64,000 nucleotides of DNA, from assembly GCA_023333565.1 (NCBI GenBank), contig JAJKFH010002581.1, forward strand, positions 930,001 through 994,000, written 5' to 3'. Made by a program: the position numbers and the translations under genes. Below the pieces are notes generated by a model, which was given only the letters and a program-made list of their open reading frames with translations, was not told the DNA's origin and did not search any database. This DNA comes from Puffinus mauretanicus (Eukaryota; Chordata; Aves; Procellariiformes; Procellariidae). Positions 47,582-64,000 of this stretch are shown piece after piece. Every line of letters begins with the position of its first letter. The stretch's first letter is position 1.

Positions 47582-50500
47582 ATACACTGTTGTATAGTAA
47601 GAGCTTCTGAGTTGGTATTTTTTAATAACTAGATGTAGCATGTTTGTTGCTGTATTACTGTAGTATTTTTGCACCTAAGACACTTTAATGTGTTTTTTCT
47701 TAGAGCTGTGTGAGGTAATAAGTATTGCAATGTTTTTATCCCTCCTGTGTAAGTGAGAAACTGAGACAGAAAAATGCTGGGAATTGTTCATATGAACACG
47801 GAGAGTCACGAAAGAGTGAGAAACTGAACAAGTTCTTTCACCCTAACATTTAGAGCATTCATTCTTTCATGACCTCTAGTTAAAGACCTCCTTTAGATTA
47901 CATAGAATATGTATTTCCACACCATGCTCTTGCTTAACCTTTTTAAAATATTGATACACATTTTTAATTTATTTAATATTATTCCCTTTTTAGGTAGTTC
48001 AGTAAAAGTCATGCTTTGTGGTAACTGCTCTAAAAAAAAAGAATACAAAGTAATTTTGAAGTTACAGCAATACCATGGGCTTAATGGATCTATGTCATAA
48101 ATCACTTCAAAATATGCATTACGTTGAGCTTTGAGGTTGCATAGAAAATCTTTCAAAGGACAAGATAAATTTAACATACGAAATCATATTTGATTTGTGA
48201 TATAAACCGCACCTGAGATTACCACTACAGTAGTTTTATGGTACATTTTGTGTATACTCTTATTTTACTGCCCTGTTTTGCTAATTCTTTTTAGTGAAAA
48301 TTGGGATAAAGTTTACCCAGAGTATAAAATAAATCTATGCACATATTTGGAAAAAATAGTCCAAGTTTGCAAAACTAACCCAGGATATGGACAAAAATGG
48401 TATTTTGTTTCTATTTGTAACATTTGAAAGGTGCTATTAGCAGAGAATAAGAAAAATATTTGCAGTATTTAAAATATCTTTAAATCTGTTTGCTCTTTTA
48501 AACTTCAAAATAACCAATTCAGGTATGGAGTATTAACAATCTGAAGCATCACAGTTTTTTCTTTGCCCGTTGTTCAACTGATTTACAGAGAACTGTAGGT
48601 CCTTTTTCTTTACAGGATGCAGAATATACTTGGTTTAAAGATGGTCAAATGAATTTCAGAAGCGAAAAAATATTTAAATATGAAAAGTTGAACTTTAATA
48701 AAAACAAGTTTAGTGTTCTACAAAGCACTGAAAAACGCAGTAGCTGAATAGGATGAGGAGTCACGTTTCCCTTTGAAGTTTGACCACCCAGTCTCAATGG
48801 GCAATTCCGGATCGCTGCACATCAAAGCAGAAATGCTACATCCCTCCCTTGACACTGGCCGCTTGTTGAATCGGTCTTTGAAGGTATCTGACCGCTCTCT
48901 GTTTGGCGGCGTTCACGGGTAAAGATCCCTGCCAGTATTAACCACTGGTATTTGCAGTAATTTAGATGGCTGGCACCATTTGAGTGTCTCATGTATTTGA
49001 GTGTCTCATGAGAATAAATGTTATTTCCTGTGCATTACCTTTTTTTGCACTCATTCTTTCACTCTTTATTTTTGTCCCTTGTCTATTTTTTTAATGGACT
49101 AAAGTTTAACTGTAATTAAAAATAAAGATGTTGGGTAAGCTATACCACACCTTCATGAGCTGTTGGCTTTGTATTTCTAGAAGCGGAGCTCCGAGTAGCT
49201 TTCTGATGTACATCTATGAAATCCGCTTCTGTATATTAACTGGATTTTACTTCCTATTAAAAAGCACTTGAGATGCAAAGCGTAATTAAAAGATTAAAAA
49301 CAAGCCAGGACATTTATATCTGAGCTCTTTGTTAATGCTTATTCCCTGTATTTCAACTTTGTTCATCGAAACTAAATCTAAAATAAAAGTTTGTTTTGTT
49401 TGAGGTCTTACTAGTTAAAGTAATGACAAAGATGAGATACCTTTAAACCTACCTTCACTGAATGGCTCACAGCTGGTTTCTCAGCACAAACAGGAGCTGG
49501 AGAGGAGAATAGTTTCTGCAAGAAGAGCTGTGTGGAAGAAAGCAGTTTTTGTGGAGGGGGAGTGCTAAACTGGGCGTAGGGGAACTGGAGGGACACTGAT
49601 CTCCAGCCTCGAGACCATACTCTCAGGTGTGGCAGAATAGTCCTGAGGGAACATCAGGTGTTTTCAGTGGAGAGGAATACACTGATGTTTTAGGACTCAC
49701 TCTTGACATACAAGGTGAAGAGAAATGGCCAGAAGAATTCTTACTTCCATGAAGTAGGTTTGTAAGTTACAGAGGTGATGGTGGCATCATTAGACATGGC
49801 CACCAAAGGGATCTTAACAGGAAAAAGTATGTTCCATGTTTGTCGTGTATGAAGGATGAGCAAAGTATGTTTTTATGAAGATAATGTGCATCCCAGTTTA
49901 TCTTCCTGATGCTCTGCTTGACCACATAAAGCTGGATAACAAAAAATGACATGGGGACAAAAAGAAGTCACTGCCAGATAAGGTCCTAGAGAAAATAGTT
50001 AGTAAGTTATTTAATTAGTTGACCACTTAAATAGCTGGGAAGCTGCCTTCTCTCCAGACCCAGCTCTAGTAGTATCATACCTACTATCCGAGAGTGCATG
50101 CAAGACCCAGCTGAAGACGGAGGATTTGAGGATGCTGAAGCAGCTGAACAGGTTTCTTGGCACGGGGTTCAAGTCCCTGACGTTGCCCACTGGAGACAGT
50201 CCTCTCTTGGACTTGCTCCCCTTCCAGATTCCTGCAGATAGGGCTGCGATCCAGACTTCCAACTAAAGAACAAGTGGATGCACTACAGCGATTAACAATC
50301 CAGACACGTATCATTCTGTGAAACATGAAGAGATGTCACTGACAGGGGTGTGACATGCCGCTGAGCAGATGAGGTGCAAATGTGTTGGGCTGCCTGAAGT
50401 CAGGACTCACCATGGAAATTAATTGGAGCTACTTTTCTTAAAATGTGATTTTAGTAGGCAAGATCATCCTGAGAATGGACACTGTGAGAGAAGCTGATAG

Positions 50501-52129
50501 TCGGGATGAAGTTCCCTGTAGAGAGAAATGGAAAGTGACCAAGCCATCAGGAAAAACCAAGAAAGCACACCCAAAAAAAGAAAGGAGGACTTTGCCTTTT
50601 AAATTAATATAGCCTCAACAGCATTAGATATTTTTAGGGCACACATATTGAAGTTTCTCTACTTGGCAGTGGGAAATTGTGAACTCATAAATGAGATTTT
50701 TAATCAATCAAGAGGTGCTGTAATTACAGCAAAGTTACAAGGACAGAAGTAAGGAAACCACACTAGAAACAAAGTCATGCCTCACAAAAGCATAGTTAGA
50801 TGAACAACTGCTGTAAAAAATACAACTCAAAGAAAGACTTGAAAAGACATTTTTATTCACAGGAACCTGGTCGGTCTTTCGCTGTTCTGGCCAAGCACAA
50901 GTTAATCTCCACGTGAGCCAGGGATTCAGTGTTGTGCTTGATCCTTTCCAGCGCCATCGCCCTGGTCAGTTGTTGATGCAAGTCAAATAAGATTTCTGTT
51001 TTAGCACATATGATAATTTTAATGCAAGAGTTTATCTGTTGAAGTATCCTCGGGGCTAGCTATGGGATGACCCCACTGAACCGCTCGTGGTGAACCTCTC
51101 TTGCTGTGCCTGACCCAGCAGCCCCTGTAAATCCACTGCCCTTTTGGTGACAGTGGGTCACCAGTGAACAGATGAGGTAGGTGCTGCCCAGAAGCTCCAC
51201 AGCCCTGCTTGCAGCAAGCCATGGCGCTTCTTCGCTGAGGTCAGGCCACCTGGGGGGACGGTGTGGATGTGAGAAGCCGGATCTTGGGAATGCCATGGAC
51301 TCCAGGCTCCACCACTACATTCAACAGGCAGAGCTGCAGCGACCATGCATGTTCAGATCTGTCATTGCTCTTGTGGCTCTGCCCCTCTCTCTCTGTCCCT
51401 CCTCTGAGACAGGAAGCTTTGTGCAACTGTTGAGTGTCCTGGGCCAATTCTCTTGTTTCTGTGACCAAACCCTCTTGCATCCACAGGCTTCTGTGTATTT
51501 TGTGTGTGCCAGCTATGGTGGCTATTGACCTCTGGTTTACTGTAAGCCACCCCTATAAGTTACGCAGTCCTTCCTCAGCCTGCAGCCCACTCCTCATTGC
51601 TGCCTTGCTTATCCTGAAGAACTGCTTTTCAAAGGGCTTGCTGGATACAAATAAAAATAAACATTTCAAAGTTCAAGTCCATTCCTTTAATTTTAGGATT
51701 ATCACTAATTCAAGGTACTATCTTCCAAAACTGGAAGGACAGACCTGTGGCAGTGCACCTGATGAATGGTGTAGAAAACCCAAGTTTGTTCCCTTCATTC
51801 CTCTCTGCACGAAGCATTGTATTTCACATCCTAATAACTATTTACTAGTGCAGGATTCAAGGAAAGTTAGCTTTTCTGTTCCACAAAAGGCCTTTCTATT
51901 CATTGAGAATTCAATGAGACAGACAAGTAATTTTTTCTACCATTGACTAATTCACAATCATTCTAATGCGCAAACGTTTCTCCTGAGCCTCAGCTCTCTC
52001 CTTGCACATGCTGATACACTGGAGGCTCCCCTGTACGTTTATTCTGCTCTCTATAATCACCATCTTCTTCAAGAATTTAACTTAAAACTGGACTGAATTA
52101 ATTTTCCTGTTCTACCATGTGCACAACTC

Positions 52130-52210
52130 CTTGAGCAACCCAATCTAACTGGACCTGCTTCGACCAGACGAGCTCCAGATGCCCCTTCCAGCCCAAACAT
52201 TTCCATGACT
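52130..52210 (+). mobile_element. CR1 LINE 3'-end fragment
   Basis: CTTGAGCAACCCAATCTAAC at 52,130, then GACCAGACGAGCTCCAGATG and CCCCTTCCAGCCCAAACATT, follow the well-known CR1 3' UTR order: TTGAGCAACCTGATCTAG, then GACTAGATGACCTCCAGAGG, then TCCCTTCCAACC. The terminal ATTCTATG microsatellite has eroded to TTTCCATGAC. It is a short truncated insertion, as is usual for CR1 in birds. Confidence 0.7.
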
Positions 52211-54080
52211 GCAGCCAGGATTGCGCCGGCTGCACTTGGGAGACAGTTTTGCAGAGCTACAGACCAGGCTCCTTCAGAGGCAGACATTTTCAGCCAGCAA
52301 TCAATGAAAACAGGTCTCAGTACGGGCTTTTCATCATGAAGTTTACACTGTGGAAATGTCTGGATATCCTGAGTTACCCTTTATCAGTGAAGCAGAGTTC
52401 TTCCAGACAGTTTTATTAAAGTTTATCTAACTCCATCTAATTTGTGAGTGGTGTTTAGTTTAAGATATTCAATGCTTCCATTATTATTGTAAAAGCCACA
52501 GCTATAGGGAAATGCAACTAGGAATCAACTGATGACTTGGACAGAAAAAAAAGATCTGCCTAGAAGCCCCAGCAGGCTATGAAAGGAGCTCTTTCCACAG
52601 GATGAGCTCCTTGGTATCTGACCTATGTCCTGGTCTTGACTTGCTGGTAACAATGTTAAAGATTTATCTCGATAGAAAACTTAATTAATCTGAGTAATAA
52701 AAAGTGTTAATCCTCTCTCTGTGTTTTCTACTGTGCAAAAATACAATGTTTCCTATAGTAACATTAAGAAGTGCCATGTGCTTATTCAGAAGTCAATAAT
52801 TAACACTTAACTGCAGGATTCTTCTCTCACACTCAAAAAATGCCATCCTCCTTTACGTGGACTCAGGAATCTTCTTCCGCAGACAAGCCTCCGAAGAGTT
52901 AGCATGTGCTTTCCTGACAGTTACACCCCTCTTGCTGTTAAATAACTCCGTTATTATGCTCTAACCTCTGCCTGTCCTTTCTGGCTGTCATTCAGATGAT
53001 CAATTTTTTTTTCTCATCGGCTTGCATAGTGAACTGTTAGCATGACTTGATTGTCACCAGGAGGTATAGAGTCTCAGCAAGTAGAACGTTGATATGACTT
53101 ACACTTTTCTCAAAGGTGGAAAGAGGACATCAGGGAGCGTTACAATCCACTAAAAATCTGCCCCAAACTAGTTTTTAAGATTCAAATGTTAATATGTGTA
53201 CCTGCAAAGCACTACTGTGAATGCGATGCCACGCTTATCATGTTTATGTAAAAGCTGCTGGAAGATTTGTTAAATAGGTGTATCTGTGCTAGTAAAGCAC
53301 CAAAATAGAGGGAGAGAAGTTTTGGATTATTTTAAAATATTAAGCATGCTATATAAATAATATGTTTAAATTAAAAGGTGTTAGAAGGGACCAAGGCCAT
53401 GATCCCATTGATTTTTATGCAGTTCCAAAGATTTTTTTTTTTGTGGAAGAAAATGAAATCTATTTCTTAAACCTGTAATAAATTTCCCTGAGAGCTCTTA
53501 CTTTGGTTTTCTTCTACAGCAGCACAGATGGCTCTTTGTTTCCTTGATCAGACAGGCAGGCTGCAAAGAGCCATTTGAGAAATTCAGCAGTCTTCTCTGA
53601 TCTCAGCCTTCTACACCAGCTTACAACTCACCCTAAAATATCAGTAATAAAGGGAACAAGAGCTAAATGATGAACTCCACAATTAAAAGCACCAAGGGTA
53701 GATCAGCAAAGATCCTGAGCGTTGCGATGCTGAGCACTGCAGTGCCAACCCTGAGCGCTCTGCTGCTTACCTTGGGGTATGCATGTGTTCCCCAAAGCAA
53801 TGCATAGATAGGACTGCCAATCAAAATTTAAATCCCCAGACATCGCCAGAACAGGGAAATGTATAAAGCGATAAGAGTTAAAAGCAGATGAAAGGTCCAG
53901 GTCTTGGCACTTACCTTACTGGGCCTCTTTTGGCTCAGGATCCTCAGCCTTCAACCTTCTGTAATATTTAGACACGTAAGCCTGGTTTTCCTGGTTGTGA
54001 AAATCACAAGTAATATAGTTCCCATCTGAGAAGAATCCATTTCTGAGTGGTTAAAGCTTCTTCTCACTGTGTAAGGAGAC

Positions 54081-54140
54081 TGTTCTACCAGATCTGGGTC
54101 TGTTCTACCAGATCCGCTTCTCTTCTACCAGATTTGGAAT
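54081..54140 (+). repeat. Three tandem 20-bp units
   Basis: Three adjacent 20-bp units start at 54,081, 54,101 and 54,121. All share the core T-x-TTCTACCAGAT, followed by a variable end (CTGGGTC, CCGCTTC, TTGGAAT). It is a small local tandem duplication with no known function. Confidence 0.9.
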
Positions 54141-56964
54141 ACGGACTTTGCCTTTCATTCCCAGGCTCTGCACTAACCATGGGCAATGATAAACAATGAT
54201 AAAATGCTCTTAATCTTTCCTACTGCAGCTGTTTCACTTTGTGAAGACCAAGGAATGAATAGCAATTATTTACTGGTTGAATTCAAACCAATGTTGTAAT
54301 AGATAGTATTCATAAACTGGAGGAGTTTGCACAAGAAAGGCAGAGAGACCCAATGACCCAGTGGGCAGTGACCCCCTTGAATTTCAACATTTTATCGCTG
54401 AGGTGAATGGAAACACATATGTGTATGAGCACATCCTCCTCTCCAGGCTTGCGTGGCTGGTTTTTGGGATGCCGAGAAGCTATTTGAGAGGGGGGAAACA
54501 GCTCAAGTTGCAGCGGAGAGACGGCACTCGTGGCAGCACCTGGTGGTGTGAGCATCTGCTGTGTACGGTGCACGAATGGTGCCACGGGGACCTTGCACGA
54601 GTCTGCCTGGGCTGTGCAGCAGCAGACTGATCGTGTGGAAGATTTTAGTGACTTTTAAATGGTGGATGTATGTACCTCATCATCTTTGCCGATGTAAAGG
54701 CTTTGTTTGTAAAGCCACATATAAAAGATAAATTCTATATCATATGGCAATTTGGGTAAGTTGAAAGAATCACTAGTTGACGTAATATGGATCCTGGTTT
54801 GAAGGTGCTCAGGCAAGTTTATTACAACAGCTCCTTTTGTCCGGGAAATATTTAAGTCAAAATAGATCAGTAGTTCTGATTCAATTTGAGTATCTCACCA
54901 GCATTCCACAATGGTTGCTGCCCTCAGAAGCATTTAAATACATCAAAAGCCCACAGAGCATAAGCCTAGCAGATGGCAAGGCTTGCTCGGACTGAAGCAG
55001 GCTAAGGAGGATGTTGATATTTCTGTTTTCCAGATGGTAATGCACATTGCAAGTCAAATGAGCACTAGGAACTGCACAGTGCACTTACCAGAGCTCAACG
55101 CAGATATCCCACCATTATTTGCTAAGACCTTCTTTTATAGCGCTCCTCAGTTTGCTTCCCCTGGCAAAGCCAGTCATTTGGGATTTAAGAGCTTCTAGCC
55201 CAGACCCAAACTCTGATGGTGAGCAAATCCAGGTGGGGAAATGCATATGGGTGTATGTGCAAATTTTGTTATCTAAAATACTGAGTAATTGTATTAGGAA
55301 GGTGTACAGCGGTGCTGTGCTGTGTGCCTCAGCTATTGCACCTTGCTTGTAGAAATTAATTCTGTAACACAGAAGTTTGGCAGTCTGGGAAGGGACGTGC
55401 CTTAGTAACAGCCCGTATTGATGCTGGGGATGCCCAGCCACTTGGTAACAATGCTCGTGTGAACATGCACGTGACAGAGAAGTCAAAAGTTACCATCTTC
55501 ACAGTCTCATCACCAACCTGGACCAGAGTGGGGAGGGTCTGCTGGCAGCGGCACACAATTGCACAACGAAGCCTCTGCGTGTGCGTGTTCGTGGATGTAC
55601 ACTGAGGCTGTCACAGAAGCAATTGTTGCAATTAAGGATTTACATCATTCCATAAATTTTCCCAACGGGTTTAGGGAACCATTATTATTTACTAGCTGTT
55701 TTATGAAGTCGGCTGGGTGTATCACTGCACATCTCCACAAGGCAGGAGCCCACAGCTCAGCAACGTGGCTGACGTCAGTCCTAGTTCTCAGGACAGCGTG
55801 TGACAGGGTTGATGATAGCAGTGTGACCTGTGGTGCAAATCTCACTTCACTGCTATTGTTCAGCCAGTATGGACGAGAAAAGGGGAGAAAGACAGAAGTG
55901 GCTTAAAGTGCAGTGGTAACTGCAGTCAGAGCAACATGAAAAGGTTTAGTGTAAACAAAAATCTGGTTCTGCGCAGTCTAGCATGAATGGCTCAATGTCT
56001 TGTGACATGCACTCCTACGGGAGAAATGTGTGTTTTCGTTAAATACTTCAGAAAAAAGATGTATTGAAGCTTATCTCCCCCTTCTGGAAACTCTACCTCC
56101 ACAAATCCCACGATGATTGCAGCATACAGAAGTTATCTTTCAAATATTTGTTACTTCTATTTTTAATGCTTAAGGACATACAGCATTCTTTATTTTATAG
56201 TGCTTTCATTTCTAGTATGATGAAAAGTAAAATATTACTTTAAATGACAGCAAAATGAGATGGTTTACACTGGGTTGTCGAGGACTTTTCTTGTGTCATT
56301 AAACTGACAATGTTCAGTCAGGCAATACCAAGTTCCTCGATAAAAGTCCAAATTCCGTCGCTGTTCAGAAGGATTTTGTGTCCTTATCTTGTACTTTTGT
56401 TAAAGCGAAATCAGTGATTTATACCCAGCCGCTATTTAATCAGTTTCCACTCACGGTGCATCAGGCTCCTGCTGTGGCGTTACGCGGTTTCTTGGCAAAA
56501 CAGTTTCATCAGAAAGGTGTTACCGCCTGCCGAGCAAATGCTGGAAGACTTGGAAGAGGGCTGCTCGGTGCTCTGAGGGGGCCGGGAGGGCGACCCTGCC
56601 GCGCCGCGACCCCGCAGCCCTGCCGCCGCCCGGCTCGGCACGGCACGGCGCGGCCGGGGGTGCCGGCACCGCCCGGGAAAGCTCCGCGGGGCCTGGCCCG
56701 AGGGGGCGGGAGCCCCCCGGCCCCCGTGCCAATGGCTGCGGGGGGATGGCTCTGCCTGGACCTTCCCGCTCGGTTACAGGATGGAAATTCCCGGCCTCCC
56801 CGGGGAGGGAGCTCGGGCTCAGCGCTCTGAAAGGCTCATTGATCCCCGCGCTGCCGCCCAGAGCGGCGGACACGGGCCCCTGCGCTGCAGCCTCCCGGCC
56901 CCGGCCCCCGGCCCCCGGCCCCCGGCCCCGGCCCCGGCGCATCCCCGCGCCCCCCGCCCGCACC

Positions 56965-63334
<6,370 letters not shown>

Positions 63335-63640
63335 CTTTCCCTCCCTTTTTATAATCTCTCCCTTTTTTTTATTTTGTACAATTTTCTTCAGAATTTATTT
63401 CTGTAGAGTTGGATGCAAATATTTGACTGAAAGGCACCAAACTCTTGCATCTGTAGTCTTTGTCTAGCCCTTTTTTGCACATTGCAGAGGCTTTTTATAA
63501 TAATCATTTTTTAATATAAATACCAAGCCCAAGTTCATTAACTTTTTTAATTCCTTGTTTGACGTATGAAAATAACCACCACCATTTTATGAATTAACTG
63601 TAACTTTTTGTATCAAATAAATAAGACCTTTTACAAAAAA
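63335..63640 (+). other. CTHRC1: CTHRC1 3' UTR and polyadenylation signal
   Basis: About 300 nt, AT-rich, with AATAAA at 63,616-63,621 overlapping a second AATAAG. Cleavage is expected at about 63,632-63,640, beside the short A run. The length is close to the short 3' UTR known for the family. Confidence 0.8.
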
Positions 63641-64000
63641 AGATCCAGGCTATTTTATTGATCATCAAACTGTTTAAGGCATTTTACATGGTGTTATGAT
63701 ACACAGTTTTTTTAGAAGACTTTATAGAAAGTTCTAAGAAAGTAAACTCAGGTCTTGGCTTTAGCCTTCACAAAACATACGTAGCATCTACTCCTGTAAA
63801 CCTGACTACAGAACAGGATGCTCTGCTCTTACAGTCTTAAGTCTCTCAACAAACTCCTGGTGACTTAACTGTGACCTAGATGATGTGGTAAGTGTTAAAT
63901 ACCTTGTTCTGAATAACTAAGTAAAAATAGACTATCTAAGCTCTCCTTCCCTCTTTTGCGTCTTGATAGACTGGATTTCAGTATAAACTATCTATTATTG
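63641..64000 (-). other. Probable 3' UTR end of a converging minus-strand gene (SLC25A32 by synteny)
   Basis: TTTATT at 63,654-63,659 reads AATAAA on the minus strand, placed as a polyadenylation signal for a transcript arriving from the right. In human and chicken-type synteny, SLC25A32 (a mitochondrial folate/FAD carrier) lies directly after CTHRC1 on the opposite strand. No coding exon of it falls in the window, so the assignment rests on gene order alone. Confidence 0.4.

Larger units (their letters stand above)
45734..47600 (+). other. FZD6: FZD6 3' UTR with alternative polyadenylation signals
   Basis: AT-rich sequence following the stop. Candidate signals are ATTAAA at 45,822-45,827, AATAAA at 46,783-46,788 (UTR about 1.07 kb) and AATAAA at 47,576-47,581 followed by a GT-rich stretch (UTR about 1.85 kb). 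The second and third look best. An inverted repeat at 47,000-47,061 would lie only in the longer form. The actual ends used cannot be told from sequence. Confidence 0.65.
47601..56559. other. Intergenic DNA between FZD6 and CTHRC1
   Basis: About 9 kb, AT-rich, with no convincing gene. A 170-codon open frame at 51,434-51,946 shows no domain, and its composition suggests chance. Another AATAAA at 49,121-49,126 is too far out to be the main FZD6 end, though rare extended transcripts are possible. The stretch holds a CR1 3' fragment (52,130-52,210) and a 20-bp tandem triplet (54,081-54,140). Confidence 0.6.

Noticed and set aside
51434..51946. 170-codon open frame in the FZD6-CTHRC1 interval
   Set aside because: No recognisable domain or signal peptide, no splice context, and overlap with other random frames; a chance frame is more likely.
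53377..53415. GTTAGAAGGGACC as a possible CR1 fragment
   Set aside because: Only about 13 bases resemble CR1, and the flanks do not continue the match.

Overview
The window is vertebrate nuclear DNA, most likely from a bird. It holds spliced genes with GT-AG introns, two CpG islands and intact polyadenylation signals. Its interspersed repeats are bird-type: two ERVL-like solo LTRs beginning TGTCCTGG, and CR1 LINE remnants. It contains two complete protein-coding genes, both on the + strand: FZD6 (frizzled-6, Wnt/planar-polarity receptor) and CTHRC1 (secreted collagen triple helix repeat containing 1). In human 8q22.3 the order is FZD6, CTHRC1, then SLC25A32 on the opposite strand. The last ~350 bases look like the start of that converging third gene's 3' UTR.

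Layout. 1-14,700: intergenic, no gene I can support; two solo LTRs at 6,385-6,903 and 9,891-10,466. 14,700-15,880: CpG island with the FZD6 promoter and non-coding exon 1. 15,960-47,580: the rest of FZD6, with coding exons at 16,180-16,359, 37,466-37,662, 40,144-41,161, 43,227-43,375, 44,655-45,083 and 45,577-45,733. They join in frame to 709 codons plus stop. The first coding intron is 21.1 kb and holds a decayed PIF/Harbinger (HARBI1-like) transposase (22.64-23.3 kb) and an ancient CR1-type LINE remnant (33.24-34.15 kb). 47,600-56,550: intergenic, with a CR1 3' end and a 20-bp tandem triplet. 56,560-57,590: CTHRC1 CpG island. 56,965-63,334: four CTHRC1 coding exons (239 codons plus stop), with a poly(A) signal at 63,616.

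Both genes act in Wnt biology. FZD6 is a seven-pass receptor with a cysteine-rich Wnt-binding domain. CTHRC1 is a secreted glycoprotein reported to stabilise Wnt-frizzled-ROR2 complexes and favour the planar-cell-polarity branch. They are separate transcription units with separate CpG-island promoters. I found no new biological system. The points most worth a second look are a GC-AG intron and a very weak donor in FZD6, a possible secreted CRD-only read-through form, short upstream ORFs in the FZD6 leader, and several transposon remnants.
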